Assembly (NCBI RefSeq): GCF_041529975.1
Contig: NZ_CP168030.1
Coordinates: forward strand, 806,001 to 870,000
Origin: Microbacterium maritypicum
GTDB lineage: Bacteria; Actinomycetota; Actinomycetes; Actinomycetales; Microbacteriaceae
Reading direction: 5' to 3'
Length of the DNA stretch: 64,000 nt
The notes beneath the pieces were generated by a model. It was given only the letters and a program-made list of their open reading frames with translations, was not told the DNA's origin and did no database searches. Shown here in pieces: positions 13,781 to 23,537 of this stretch. Each line of letters starts with the position of its first letter. Position 1 is the stretch's first letter. The translations under genes and the position numbers were made by a program.

Positions 13781-16768
13781 ATGCGTCTCCATCGCCTGGA
13801 GGTCGAGGGCTTCGGTCCCTTCCGTTCGCGGCAGGTCGTCGATTTCGACGCGTTCGCCGATGACGGCATCTTCCTCATCGCCGGCCGCACGGGGGCAGGT
13901 AAATCGAGCATCCTCGACGCCGTGTGCTTCGGACTCTACGGCGGGGTGCCGCGTTACGACGGCGGTGAGAAGCGGCTGCGCAGCGATCACTGCGAGCCCG
14001 ACGATCCGTCGGAGGTGGTGGTCGAGTTCAGCACTCCGGCGGGCCGTTTCCGTGTGACCCGTTCACCGGAGTACCTGCGTCCCGCCAAACGTGGCGGCGG
14101 CATGACCAAGCAGGCCTCGGCCGTCGCCCTCGACGAGTGGACCGATGCCGGCTGGGTGGGTCGCGCCGCTCGCGCCGTCGATGTCGCAGGCGAGCTCGAT
14201 GAGATCCTCCAGCTCAGCCGCGAGCAGTTCCTCCAGGTGATCCTCCTCGCGCAGAACCGATTCTCGGAGTTCCTGCTCGCGGGCAGCAGAGACCGCCAGG
14301 CACTGCTGCGGCGGCTGTTCGGCACACAGCGGTTCGAAGACGTGCAGGCACGGTTCGACGAGCGGCGCCGGGAGGCGGAACAGACACTCGGCGCTCGGCT
14401 CGCGACGGTGAATGCGCGTATCGACGAGGCCGAGCAGCTCGTGATCACCAGCGGGCTCTCCGACGACGTGACAGCGCCGACCGAGGACGCGGCGGTGTCC
14501 GGCCCCCCGCCGATAGAAGGGCGTCTCGAGGCACTCCGACGAGCGAGGGCGCGTGCCGACTATCGGGCGGAGCGCCGCGCCTCGGAGCGGGTGGAGGCGG
14601 AGAAGCGTGCGGCCGATGCCGATGCGGCGCTCGCCACCGCTCGCGAAGAGAAGCATGCCCAGGGGGAACGTGATCGCGCCCGGACAGCGCTCGAGCGACT
14701 GGATGCCGATGCGCCGTCGATCGACGAGGCCCGCGCCGAGCTCTCAGCCGCGCGTGCCGCCGAGGCGGTGCGGTCGACGATCACTGCCGCAGCCCGAGCG
14801 CAGGCGGCGGTCACCGTGGCGGCCGAAGACGAGCAGCGGTCACGGGCGGTGTGGGACGCGTTCGAGGTCACCGTCGATGGCGACCTCGACGGCTGGGTTG
14901 CTGCGCGCACCAGGGAAAGCGGTTCCTGGGAGCGCGCGCGGGAGCTCGAGGGCCAGGCGTCGGCGCTCGAGGCCGAGCTGCAGTCCGCCGACGAGACCGT
15001 TGCGGCGGCGACCGCGCGCCTCGAAGCCGGGGAAGCGGAACGCGCCGCCCTCCCCGCCGCGATCGCCGCGCTGACAGCGGAACGCGACGAGAAACGTCGT
15101 CTGGCCGACCGCGTGGGCGATGCCCGAGCGGCCCAGGAAGAGGCAGGCGCTCGACGCACGGCGGCTCGCGAGGCGGAGCGGCTGCAGAAGACGCAGGCCT
15201 CGACCGAGCTCGAACTCGCCGACGCCACTGCTGTGCACGCCGCCGCGCAGACGAACCTCGCACAGCTGCGGCAGCGCCGCATCGACGGGATGTCCGGCGA
15301 ACTCGCGTCGAGCCTGCGCCCCGAGCATCCGTGTCCGGTCTGCGGCTCACTCGAGCATCCGGCTCCGGCCACGCACGCCGATCCTGTCTCGCCCGACGAC
15401 ATCGCTGAAGCGGAGAAGGCCCGCGACGTCGCGGCGCAGCGGGAGCGCGAACGCTCCGCGGCGTCTTCGAGCCTGCGAGCTGAACTCGCTGCTGTCTCCG
15501 CCCGCGCGGACGGGCGGAGCGTCGACCAGGCCGAGACGGAGTACGAAGCAGCCGCCGCAGCCCACGCGCTCAGCCTGGCCGCAGCCGATGAGCTGACGGT
15601 GCTCGACGTGCAACTGAGCGGCCTCGTCGCCCGGGTCGATCAGCTCGAGGCCGAGAAGACCGAGGGCATGGCGGCGCTCGCTCGGGCGCGGGAGCAGCAC
15701 GCTCTGCTGCAGCAGCGGAGCACGGAGGCCCACACGCTGATCGCCGAGGCGCGCGGCTCCTTCGACACGGTCGCCGAGCGTCTCGACGACATGGCCACCA
15801 GGATCTCCGCCGCCCGCGCGGTCGCCCAGGCGATGGCAGAACGTCTGCGCAGGACGCAGGCGCTGGCCGAGGCGGAGGCCGAGCGGGATGAGGCGATCGC
15901 CGACTCGCCGTTCGACGATGTGACCGCCGCTGAACACGCCCTCCGCTCCGTCGCGACGCAGGAGGCACTGGACGCGCGCATCGCCGAGCACGCCGTGCAG
16001 CGGGAGAAGGAACGGGCGATCCTGTTCGATCTGGAGCTGCGGACGCTGCCGGAGGAGCCGATCGACCTCGCGCCCGTCGAAGAGGCCTCGGTGGCCGCCC
16101 GAGCGATCTGGACCGAGGCGGTCGACGCGGCGGCTCGAGCGGCGGGCACGGCCGAACGGCTCGGGGGACTGATCGATTCCGCCACCGCCGAGCATGCGCG
16201 CACCGCCGCCAATGCCGCCGAATTCGTTGTGCTGCAGAACCTCGCCGACACGATCGCCGGGCGAGGCGCGAACACCCGAAAGATGACGCTGGAGACGTTC
16301 GTCCTCGCGGCCGAGCTGGAAGAGATCGTCGACGCGGCGAACCGGCGCCTGCACGACATGTCGACGGGCCGCTACCAGCTGCAGCACTCCGACGCGCTCG
16401 CGGCTCGAGGGGCAGCATCCGGACTCGGGATCGTGGTCTCCGATGCCTTCACCGGGCAGACGCGGCCGCCGCAGTCGCTGTCGGGCGGCGAGACCTTCCT
16501 CACTTCACTCGCACTCGCACTCGGTCTCGCCGAGGTGGTCACGGCCCGGGCCGGCGGAATCCGCCTCGACACGCTGTTCATCGACGAGGGCTTCGGGTCC
16601 CTCGACGGCGACACGCTCGATGTGGCCATGCGCACGCTCGACGAGCTGCGACAGGGCGGCAGGACGGTCGGAGTCATCAGCCATGTCGAGGCCATGCAGG
16701 AGCAGATCCCGGCGCAGCTCACGGTGCGGGCGCTGCCGAACGGTCCGAGCATCATCGAGGCCCGCTGA
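13781..16768 (+). CDS. sbcC: Exonuclease SbcCD, subunit C (Rad50-like SMC ATPase)
   Basis: The 995-residue protein is the ATPase and DNA-tether of SbcCD. Walker A GRTGAGKSS lies near 35-43, followed by a long Ala/Glu/Arg-rich coiled coil. The zinc hook CPVC is at the centre (Cys518 and Cys521), then the returning coil, the ABC signature SGGETFLTSLALALG near 905 and Walker B LFIDEGFGSLD near 931. The layout and length are normal. It starts directly at the sbcD stop (TAGATG), so the two subunits are translationally coupled. Confidence 0.96.
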   Translation: MRLHRLEVEGFGPFRSRQVVDFDAFADDGIFLIAGRTGAGKSSILDAVCFGLYGGVPRYDGGEKRLRSDHCEPDDPSEVVVEFSTPAGRFRVTRSPEYLRPAKRGGGMTKQASAVALDEWTDAGWVGRAARAVDVAGELDEILQLSREQFLQVILLAQNRFSEFLLAGSRDRQALLRRLFGTQRFEDVQARFDERRREAEQTLGARLATVNARIDEAEQLVITSGLSDDVTAPTEDAAVSGPPPIEGRLEALRRARARADYRAERRASERVEAEKRAADADAALATAREEKHAQGERDRARTALERLDADAPSIDEARAELSAARAAEAVRSTITAAARAQAAVTVAAEDEQRSRAVWDAFEVTVDGDLDGWVAARTRESGSWERARELEGQASALEAELQSADETVAAATARLEAGEAERAALPAAIAALTAERDEKRRLADRVGDARAAQEEAGARRTAAREAERLQKTQASTELELADATAVHAAAQTNLAQLRQRRIDGMSGELASSLRPEHPCPVCGSLEHPAPATHADPVSPDDIAEAEKARDVAAQRERERSAASSSLRAELAAVSARADGRSVDQAETEYEAAAAAHALSLAAADELTVLDVQLSGLVARVDQLEAEKTEGMAALARAREQHALLQQRSTEAHTLIAEARGSFDTVAERLDDMATRISAARAVAQAMAERLRRTQALAEAEAERDEAIADSPFDDVTAAEHALRSVATQEALDARIAEHAVQREKERAILFDLELRTLPEEPIDLAPVEEASVAARAIWTEAVDAAARAAGTAERLGGLIDSATAEHARTAANAAEFVVLQNLADTIAGRGANTRKMTLETFVLAAELEEIVDAANRRLHDMSTGRYQLQHSDALAARGAASGLGIVVSDAFTGQTRPPQSLSGGETFLTSLALALGLAEVVTARAGGIRLDTLFIDEGFGSLDGDTLDVAMRTLDELRQGGRTVGVISHVEAMQEQIPAQLTVRALPNGPSIIEAR

Positions 16769-16774
16769 GCCTAC

Positions 16775-16795
16775 GCGGAAGCCGATGGCCTCCGC
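16775..16795. terminator. Short hairpin between convergent sbcC and nucleosidase genes
   Basis: GCGGA/TCCGC with inner GCC/GGC around a 3-base loop. There is no T-run in either direction. It occupies the 31-base gap between two convergent stops, so a bidirectional terminator is plausible but weakly supported. Confidence 0.35.
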
Positions 16796-16799
16796 CGCG

Positions 16800-17357
16800 T
16801 CAGACCCCGTACTCGGTGCGGATGAAGTCGCGAAGCTGCACGCTGCAGCGGGCGACCGCCTCGCGCCAGTCGGTCAATGCGCCGTCTTCAGCCTGGTCGG
16901 ACACGGCGCGGAACACGCGGATGGGCACGCCGAACTGTCCTGCGACCCAGATGTAGGCGTAGGTCTCCATGTCGACCAGTGCCGCTCCGGAAGGACGGAT
17001 CACGGCGGTGACCTCGGCATCCTCGACGAAGTGGTCGCCCGTCGCGATCAGCACGCCGTCGCGCCCAGTGGCGACCCGCGCCGGCAGCGACACGTGCTGG
17101 CCGGCGACGCCGTCGAGGTCGGTGACGTCGTGCTGGAACGCGGTGCCGACCTCGTGGACGGTCGCTTCGAGGTCGGGATCGATCGCGCCCGCCGTGCCGA
17201 CGACCACGATCTCGTCGTAGACGGTGGCGTCGAGCGCACGCGTCAGGGCGTACGTCGCCTGCAGCTTGCCCGGGCCGGTCACGAGACGGTCGAAGCCCTC
17301 GAGTTCCTCGGGGAAGGCGGACAGTTCGGATGCGAGCGCGGCGACGAGGAGTTTCAC
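16800..17357 (-). CDS. MTA/SAH-nucleosidase-like phosphorylase-superfamily protein
   Basis: The 185-residue protein belongs to the PNP/UDP phosphorylase superfamily. It has an N-terminal strand [15 protein letters not shown] with the Glu11 seen in MTA/SAH nucleosidases, [10 protein letters not shown] (about 51-60) for the base of the fold, and [18 protein letters not shown] (about 128-145), where Met130-Glu131 bind the ribose. SDQAED supplies a likely catalytic Asp154. It should cleave adenine or a related base from a nucleoside such as methylthioadenosine. It is shorter than standard MtnN (about 230), so substrate is uncertain. Divergent from nadE. Confidence 0.82.
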   Translation of the reverse strand: MKLLVAALASELSAFPEELEGFDRLVTGPGKLQATYALTRALDATVYDEIVVVGTAGAIDPDLEATVHEVGTAFQHDVTDLDGVAGQHVSLPARVATGRDGVLIATGDHFVEDAEVTAVIRPSGAALVDMETYAYIWVAGQFGVPIRVFRAVSDQAEDGALTDWREAVARCSVQLRDFIRTEYGV

Positions 17358-17466
17358 TGCCCCATTCTCTCAGGTCGTGACTGGCAGGAGCATCCGAACG
17401 CCGCGACGTCACCCCGACGTAACACGGAAGCGGGATACTGATTCGAGGAAACGAGCGGAGGATCAC

Positions 17467-18285
17467 ATGTCGTTGCAGCAGCAGATCTCTGAGGACCTCG
17501 GTGTCAGGTCCGAGGTCGACCCCGAAGCCGAGACCGAGCGTCGCATCGGTTTCCTCGCCGACTACCTGCGCACGACGGGGGCGAAGGGGTATGTGCTCGG
17601 GATATCCGGCGGGCAGGACTCGACTCTCGCCGGTCGCCTCGCCCAACTCGCGGTCGAGCGGGTGCGGGCCGAGGGCGGCGAGGCGAAGTTCCTCGCCGTG
17701 CGTCTGCCCTACCGCGTGCAGCACGATGCCGATGACGCCCAGGCCGCGCTGGAGTTCATCGCGCCCGACTCCTCCGTCGAGGTCAACATCCAGAACGGCG
17801 TCGACGGCGTCGAGGAAGACATCGAGTTCGCGGTTACGAGCGACATCAGCGACTTCAACCGCGGCAACATCAAGGCTCGCCTCCGCATGGTCACCCAGTA
17901 CGCGCTCGCAGGTCACGACGGTCTCCTCGTGATCGGTACCGACCACGCCGCCGAGGCGGTCACGGGCTTCTACACGAAGTTCGGCGACGGCGCGGCCGAC
18001 ATCCTCCCGCTGTCCGGTCTCACCAAGCGTCAGGGGCGCTCGCTCCTGCAGTTCCTGGATGCTCCGGATCGTCTCGCGTTCAAGGTGCCCACCGCCGACC
18101 TGCTCGACGGCCAGCCCGGTCGTGCCGACGAGGACGAACTCGGTCTCACCTACGAGCAGATCGACGACTTCCTGGAGGGGCGCCCGGTCGACCCGGAGGT
18201 CGCCGGCCGCATCGAGGCGCGATACCTCGCCACGCAGCACAAGCGGCACCTCCCGGTGACCCCCGACGACACCTGGTGGCGCTGA
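17467..18285 (+). CDS. nadE: NH3-dependent NAD+ synthetase
   Basis: The 272-residue enzyme makes NAD+ from deamido-NAD+, ATP and ammonia, the last step of NAD biosynthesis. It has the PP-loop SGGQDST (47-53), the [13 protein letters not shown] substrate loop, NIKARLRM (about 137-144), the [20 protein letters not shown] stretch (about 157-176) and the ending [14 protein letters not shown]. There is no nitrilase-type glutaminase domain, so it uses free ammonia, as in E. coli NadE. GGAGG lies six bases before the ATG. Confidence 0.96.
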   Translation: MSLQQQISEDLGVRSEVDPEAETERRIGFLADYLRTTGAKGYVLGISGGQDSTLAGRLAQLAVERVRAEGGEAKFLAVRLPYRVQHDADDAQAALEFIAPDSSVEVNIQNGVDGVEEDIEFAVTSDISDFNRGNIKARLRMVTQYALAGHDGLLVIGTDHAAEAVTGFYTKFGDGAADILPLSGLTKRQGRSLLQFLDAPDRLAFKVPTADLLDGQPGRADEDELGLTYEQIDDFLEGRPVDPEVAGRIEARYLATQHKRHLPVTPDDTWWR

Positions 18286-18323
18286 CCGCACGTTCGCATC
18301 TGCGGAGGCGCCGCTTCGCGTCG

Positions 18324-18359
18324 TGTCGGATGCCGCGGATAGTGTCGAAGCATCCGACA
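18324..18359 (+). promoter_or_regulatory. Inverted repeat around a possible -10 box before the nuclease-helicase gene
   Basis: TGTCGGATGC (18324-18333) pairs with GCATCCGACA (18350-18359). A GATAGT box lies in the loop (18338-18343), so the repeat could be an operator or a small stem at the start of the transcript. No -35 box is clear. Confidence 0.35.
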
Positions 18360-18372
18360 GAACGGGAGCATC

Positions 18373-21300
18373 GTGCGGATCGACACTCAGGCGCAGCGCG
18401 TCATCTGGAGCGCAAGCGACCTCAAGGCGGCCGCCGAGTGCGAGTTCGCGTGGTGTCGGGCGATCGACGCGAAGCTGGGGCGAGTCCCGGCCGTCGAAGA
18501 GCCCGAAGACGCGACTCTGAAGCGTGCCGCCGAGCTCGGCGACGTGCACGAGCAGAACGTGCTCGCCCGGTACATCGACGAACTTGGCGATGCGAGTGTC
18601 CACCGCATCGAGAAGGTCTCGTCGGTCGATGCCGAGGCTCTGGCGGCCGCGATCGAAGAGACGGTCGCGGCCCTGCGCTCCGATGCGCTCGTGGTGTTCC
18701 AAGCGGCTTTCTCCACCGACGAGTTCGTCGGGTTCGCCGACTTCCTCCGCAAAGACGACGACGGCCGATGGCGGGTGCAGGACTCCAAACTGGCGCGCAA
18801 GGCCCGGGTCACGGCCCTCATGCAGCTCGCGGCATATGTCGACCAGCTCGACCGGCTCGGCATCCCCCGCTCCGACGAGGTCGACCTGATCCTCGGCGAC
18901 GGCACACTCAGCACCCATCGGGTCGACGATCTCCTTCCGCTCTTCCAGGTGCGGAGGGCTCGGTTGCGGGCGCTCATCGCCGACCGGCGCATCGCCGACG
19001 GGGCGACGGGTGCGCCGCTCGCCTGGGGAGACGATCGCGGCGACCTTCAGGTCGTGGCCTGCGGGCGATGCGCGACCTGCGAGGAGCAGGTGCTCGCCCA
19101 CCGCGATCTCCTGATGGTCGCGCGGATGCGCCCGGTGCAGCGTGCGCGACTGCGTGCGTCCGGGATCGAGACGATCGATGCCCTGGCGGAGGCATCGGGG
19201 CCGCCAGCGGGGATGAACATCGACACGTTCGAGACGCTCCGCGACCAGGCGCGACTGCAGTTGCGCGCCGATGCCGAGGGGCGGCCCACCTACGACGTGC
19301 ACTACGCGCCGGCGATCCACACCCTCCCGCTGCCAAGCCACGGCGACATCTTCTTCGACTTCGAGGGCGACCCCCTCTACACGGAGCCGGCCGCCGACGG
19401 CGAGGGGCACTGGGGAATCGACTACCTCTTCGGGTGGGTCGACAACGCCGACCAGTACTCGGCCCTCTGGGCGCATACCTTCGCCGACGAGAAGCGCGCG
19501 CTCGAGACGTTCCTCGACTTCGTGAATGCGCGCAGGATCGCCCACCCCGGCATGCACATCTACCACTACGCGCCCTACGAGACCTCGCACCTGGTGGCGA
19601 TGGCGGCACGGCACGGGGTGCGCGAGGGCGAGGTGGATCGGCTGCTGCGCGAGGGCGTGTTCGTCGACCTGTATCCGCTCGTGCTGCGGACGGTGCGCGT
19701 CGGTTCGCGCTCGTACTCGATCAAGAAGCTCGAGCCGTTGTACATGGGCGCCGACGTGCGAACCAGCGACGTGCAGAAGGGCGACGACTCGATCGTGCAG
19801 TACGTCGCGGCCCGTGAGCTCGCCGCTGCGGGGGAGCAGGCCGGGGCAGACGCAGTTCTCGCCGACCTCGCCGACTACAACCGCTACGACTGCGTGTCGA
19901 CCAGGCGCCTGCGCAACTGGCTGATCGACATCGCGCGTAAAGAGGGTGTCACCCCGGCCCCGCCCGACGAGGCTGACGAGGTCATCTACGAGCCGTCGCC
20001 GCGCTCGGTCGCCCTCCTCGCAGATGCCGAGCGCGCGGTCGAGGCGGGTGGTGACGGGCTCGTTCATCGGCTCGCGGCCGCCGCGATCGACTACTTCCCG
20101 CGCGAGGCGAAGAGCTTCTGGGTGTCGCACTTCCAGCGGCTTCGCGAGCCGGTGACCATGTGGGACGGGACGCGCGATGTGGTGCGGGTCGACCGCCCGT
20201 CCTCGACCGTCCGTCGTGACTGGAGCATCGGTGAGGGGCGTCGGGTGATGTCTCGTGACGTCGAGATCCGTGGCGAGGTGTCGCCCGGCACGACGCTCGG
20301 CGCCGGGTCGCAGCCGTTCGCGCTCTACGGCGTTCCGGCGCCGTTCGACACCGAGGTCCCTTCGCGGGCGGTGCATGTGCCGCACACCGTCACGGTGGCG
20401 GAGGTGCTCGACGACGGCTACCTCATCACCGAGTCGGCGGTGCAGGGGCAGACCTGGGACGAACTGCCGCTCGCCCTCACCCCGGCCGCACCGCCACGCG
20501 TCGTGTCCCTCCAGGGCGCGATCGACGAGTGGGCCGATGCGGTGCACGCCGCAGCTCCGGGGTTCCCGGACGACGCCGCGACCGACATCCTGCGCCGGAT
20601 TCCTCCGCGCACCGTGTCGGGGAAACCTCTCCCCGCTGCCGGCGACGACACCGTCGGCGCGATCGTGTCGGCGGTGCTCGACCTCGACCGCAGCTATCTG
20701 GCGGTGCAGGGCCCTCCGGGAACGGGCAAGACCTACACCGGATCCCGGGTCATCGCACGCCTCGTGAACGAGCACGGCTTCAAGGTCGGCGTCGTGGCGC
20801 AGTCGCACGCGATCATCGAGACGCTGCTCGAGCGGGTCGTGGCCGATGGGGTCGCACCGGCTCAGGTCGCCAAGGCTCCGAAGGATCCGGATGCGACGCA
20901 CTCGTATACCGCCATCCCGAAGCCCGGGATGGCGGCCTTCCTCGCCGAGCACGCCTCCGAGGGTGCCGTCGTGGGCGGGACGGCCTGGGACTTCAGCAAC
21001 ACCCAGCGGGTCGACCGCGACGGGCTCGACCTGCTCGTGATCGACGAGGCGGGGCAGTTCTCGCTCGCCTCGACCATCGCGGTCGCCGCCGGGGCGAAGC
21101 GGCTCCTGCTCCTCGGCGATCCGCAGCAGCTTCCGCAGGTGAGTCAGGGCGCCCACCCCGAACCGGTCGACGCCTCCGCGCTCGGCTGGGTGATGGATGG
21201 CGACCCGGTCGTGCGGCCGGAGTACGGCTACTTCCTCGCGCGCTCCTGGCGGATGCATCCCTTCGTCGCGGCACCGGTGTCCACGCTGGCCTACGCGGGA

Positions 21301-21843
21301 CAGCTGGCGTCAGCCCCCGGTACCGAGCTGCGGGCGGTCCAGGGGATCGAACCTGGTCTGCACGTCATCCCCCTGCGGCACCGCGGCAATTCCACGCAGT
21401 CGCCCGAGGAGGCGGCCGAGGTCGTCCGGCTGGTCCGTGACCTGATCGGTCGCTCCTTCACCGACAACGACGAGTCCCGGTCCACCCGGCCGCTCGTGCC
21501 CGCCGACATCATCGTGGTCACGCCGTACAACGCACAGCGTCAGCTCGTGCTCGATGCACTCGCGACGGCGGGCTATCACGACGTCCCGGTCGGCACGGTC
21601 GACAACTTCCAGGGCAAGGAGGCGGTCGTCTCGATCACCTCGCTCGCGGCCTCCAGCGGGCGGGACGCTCCGCGCGGCCCGGAGTTCCTTCTGCTGCAGA
21701 ACCGACTGAACGTGGCGATCTCCCGCGCGCAGGTTGTCGCCTACCTGATCCACTCGCCCGCACTGCTCGACGATCTGCCGTACACCCCGGAGGGAGTCGC
21801 TCGTCTCAGCGCGTTCGCCCGTCTGGTCGGCGCGGCGGACTGA
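18373..21843 (+). CDS. TM0106-family RecB-like nuclease fused to a superfamily 1 helicase
   Basis: The 1156-residue protein joins two activities. The N-terminal half is the TM0106-type nuclease: DLKAAAECEFAW at 15-26, a RecB-like part with VQDSKLARKARVTALMQLAAY, a CxxC-containing stretch (CGRCATCEEQVLAHRD) that may bind metal, and an RNase H-like part with DIFFDFEGDPLY (about 327-338). The C-terminal half is a Dna2/Upf1-type helicase: Walker A GPPGTGKT (780-787), DEAGQFSLAS (about 890), a GDPQQLPQV motif and the final NRLNVAISRAQ. It probably unwinds and cuts DNA or RNA ends in repair. It starts with GTG at 18373 after GGGAG. Transcribed alone. Confidence 0.9.
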   Translation: MRIDTQAQRVIWSASDLKAAAECEFAWCRAIDAKLGRVPAVEEPEDATLKRAAELGDVHEQNVLARYIDELGDASVHRIEKVSSVDAEALAAAIEETVAALRSDALVVFQAAFSTDEFVGFADFLRKDDDGRWRVQDSKLARKARVTALMQLAAYVDQLDRLGIPRSDEVDLILGDGTLSTHRVDDLLPLFQVRRARLRALIADRRIADGATGAPLAWGDDRGDLQVVACGRCATCEEQVLAHRDLLMVARMRPVQRARLRASGIETIDALAEASGPPAGMNIDTFETLRDQARLQLRADAEGRPTYDVHYAPAIHTLPLPSHGDIFFDFEGDPLYTEPAADGEGHWGIDYLFGWVDNADQYSALWAHTFADEKRALETFLDFVNARRIAHPGMHIYHYAPYETSHLVAMAARHGVREGEVDRLLREGVFVDLYPLVLRTVRVGSRSYSIKKLEPLYMGADVRTSDVQKGDDSIVQYVAARELAAAGEQAGADAVLADLADYNRYDCVSTRRLRNWLIDIARKEGVTPAPPDEADEVIYEPSPRSVALLADAERAVEAGGDGLVHRLAAAAIDYFPREAKSFWVSHFQRLREPVTMWDGTRDVVRVDRPSSTVRRDWSIGEGRRVMSRDVEIRGEVSPGTTLGAGSQPFALYGVPAPFDTEVPSRAVHVPHTVTVAEVLDDGYLITESAVQGQTWDELPLALTPAAPPRVVSLQGAIDEWADAVHAAAPGFPDDAATDILRRIPPRTVSGKPLPAAGDDTVGAIVSAVLDLDRSYLAVQGPPGTGKTYTGSRVIARLVNEHGFKVGVVAQSHAIIETLLERVVADGVAPAQVAKAPKDPDATHSYTAIPKPGMAAFLAEHASEGAVVGGTAWDFSNTQRVDRDGLDLLVIDEAGQFSLASTIAVAAGAKRLLLLGDPQQLPQVSQGAHPEPVDASALGWVMDGDPVVRPEYGYFLARSWRMHPFVAAPVSTLAYAGQLASAPGTELRAVQGIEPGLHVIPLRHRGNSTQSPEEAAEVVRLVRDLIGRSFTDNDESRSTRPLVPADIIVVTPYNAQRQLVLDALATAGYHDVPVGTVDNFQGKEAVVSITSLAASSGRDAPRGPEFLLLQNRLNVAISRAQVVAYLIHSPALLDDLPYTPEGVARLSAFARLVGAAD

Positions 21844-21902
21844 GTGCCCCCGCTTCGACGGGCTCTGTGAGACGACCGCGTCGCGGAGTGCAGTCGGCCG
21901 GG

Positions 21903-22535
21903 TCAGACCGTGCCGTAGAGCCGATCGCCGGCGTCGCCGAGCCCGGGCACGATGTACCCCTTCTCGTCGAGACGCTCATCGAGCGCACCCAGCACGAGGG
22001 TCACATCGCGGTCACCGGCCATGGCCTCGATCGCGGCGACGCCCTCCGGTGTGCCCAGCAGGCAGATCGCGGTGACGTCCTTCGCGCCGCGGTCGAACAG
22101 GAACTGGATCGCCGCGGCGAGCGAGCCGCCGGTGGCCAGCATCGGGTCGATCGCGAAGCACTGGCGGTCGCTGAGGTCGTCGGGGAGGCGCTCGGCGTAG
22201 GTCGTCGGCTCGAACGTCGTCTCGTCGCGGACCATGCCGAGGAACCCGACCTCGGCGGTCGGGAGCAGCTTGACGAGGCCCTCGAGCATGCCGAGGCCGG
22301 CGCGCAGGATCGGCACCACGATCGGTCGCGGCTCGGAGATCTTGACGCCCATCGTCGTCGTCACCGGCGTGGTGATCTCGACTGGGCTCACCTTCACGTT
22401 GCGGGTCGCCTCGTACGCGAGCAGCGTGACGAGCTCCTCCGTGAGCTGCCGGAACACCGGCGAAGGGGTGCGCACGTCGCGCAGCACCGAGAGCTTGTGA
22501 GTGATGAGAGGGTGGTCGGCCACGTGAACGCGCAT
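21903..22535 (-). CDS. upp: Uracil phosphoribosyltransferase
   Basis: The 210-residue enzyme converts uracil and PRPP to UMP in pyrimidine salvage. It has the family N-terminus [13 protein letters not shown], the flexible loop region [14 protein letters not shown] (about 77-90), the PRPP-binding DPMLATGGS (about 130-138) and the uracil-binding end [16 protein letters not shown]. Length is standard. It is divergent from tadA, with 80 bases between the starts. Confidence 0.97.
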   Translation of the reverse strand: MRVHVADHPLITHKLSVLRDVRTPSPVFRQLTEELVTLLAYEATRNVKVSPVEITTPVTTTMGVKISEPRPIVVPILRAGLGMLEGLVKLLPTAEVGFLGMVRDETTFEPTTYAERLPDDLSDRQCFAIDPMLATGGSLAAAIQFLFDRGAKDVTAICLLGTPEGVAAIEAMAGDRDVTLVLGALDERLDEKGYIVPGLGDAGDRLYGTV

Positions 22536-22615
22536 GGATACAGGGTAATGCGCCGCGCCTCCGGGAACGACATCGAGGCACCGGCGGCGGCCGGCGGCTG
22601 TCGTAGGCTCGACGC

Positions 22616-23071
22616 ATGACCGCTGCCGACGACCTCGCGATGGGGCGTGCGCTCGAGCTCGCTGCCGAGGCCGCGGCAGAGTCGGAGATCCCCGTCGGCG
22701 CCGTGGTCCTGGACCCCGCCGGGCGGATCATCGCCGAGGGGCGCAACACCCGCGCGGCGACGAACGATCCGACCGGGCATGCCGAAATCGAGGCGCTGCG
22801 GCGTGCGGCGGCATCCGTCGGGTCCTGGAATCTCGAGGGGCACACGCTGGTCGTGACCCTCGAGCCGTGCATCATGTGCGCCGGCGCGATCCTGCAGGCA
22901 CGCGTCGGTCGGGTGGTCTTCGGTGCCTGGGATGACAAGGCGGGTGCGGCCGGTTCCATGTACGACGTGCTGCGTGATCGGCGGCTGCCCTATCGGGCGG
23001 AGGTGATCGGCGGAATCGAGGCGGAGGCGGCGACGGCACTGCTGCGGACGTTCTTCGAGCAGCGGCGCTGA
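22616..23071 (+). CDS. tadA: tRNA-specific adenosine deaminase
   Basis: TadA converts A34 of tRNA-Arg(ACG) to inosine so that the CGN codons can be read. The 151-residue protein has the zinc cytidine-deaminase motifs HAE (His55, catalytic Glu57) and PCIMC (Cys85 and Cys88), plus the conserved [19 protein letters not shown] (about 96-114). The nearby upp gene suggests salvage, so a free-base or nucleoside deaminase is a weaker alternative, but the C-terminal region matches TadA. Standard length. Confidence 0.93.
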   Translation: MTAADDLAMGRALELAAEAAAESEIPVGAVVLDPAGRIIAEGRNTRAATNDPTGHAEIEALRRAAASVGSWNLEGHTLVVTLEPCIMCAGAILQARVGRVVFGAWDDKAGAAGSMYDVLRDRRLPYRAEVIGGIEAEAATALLRTFFEQRR

Positions 23072-23097
23072 GCCGCAGCGTGCACGCGTCGGGCTCG

Positions 23098-23523
23098 TCA
23101 GCCCTCGGATTCGACGGTCCACCAGGTGACGTCGACGACGCACAGCCCGTCGTCGGTCTCCTGGTAGAAGACGTAGCCGGGGAATTCCACGCCACCGGCC
23201 ACGCGCTCCGTAGGCAGGGAGAGGCCGATGTTCCAGCGTGGCTCCAGGGGGACCTGATCCGGCCAGTAGTCCGCCACGAAGCGTTCGGGCTCCTCCGCGG
23301 ACAGCCCTTCCCAGTCCGCCGGTTCGCGAAGCTCCGGGTCGTGACCCTCGCACGTGTACGAGTCGGCTTCGCCTTCCGTCGCTGCGTCGATCAGGCCCTC
23401 GGTAGTCTCGATCACCCCAGCTCCGTCGTCGCCCCAGAGCATCGTGTTCAGGGAGCAACCGGAGAGCAGGACGGCCAGACCGGCCGCGCCCAGGAGCCCG
23501 ACGAGTTTCTTCGCCTGCATCAT
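23098..23523 (-). CDS. Small predicted lipoprotein
   Basis: The 141-residue protein has a lipoprotein signal (basic KK, hydrophobic residues 8-20, lipobox LLSGC with Cys23), so it should be anchored to the outer face of the membrane. The mature part is acidic and Trp-rich with two further cysteines (YTCEGH near 58 and GLCVVD near 127) that could form a disulfide. No family recognised. It follows the CDF transporter gene on the same strand by 14 bases and probably shares its mRNA. Confidence 0.78.
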   Translation of the reverse strand: MMQAKKLVGLLGAAGLAVLLSGCSLNTMLWGDDGAGVIETTEGLIDAATEGEADSYTCEGHDPELREPADWEGLSAEEPERFVADYWPDQVPLEPRWNIGLSLPTERVAGGVEFPGYVFYQETDDGLCVVDVTWWTVESEG

Positions 23524-23537
23524 GTCGGACTCCGTGA

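Noticed and set aside
16888..21258. A 1456-codon open frame on the - strand
   Set aside because: It lies antisense to nadE and the nuclease-helicase gene. Its composition is rich in Arg, His, Asp and Val without folds or motifs, as expected for a mirror frame in very GC-rich DNA.
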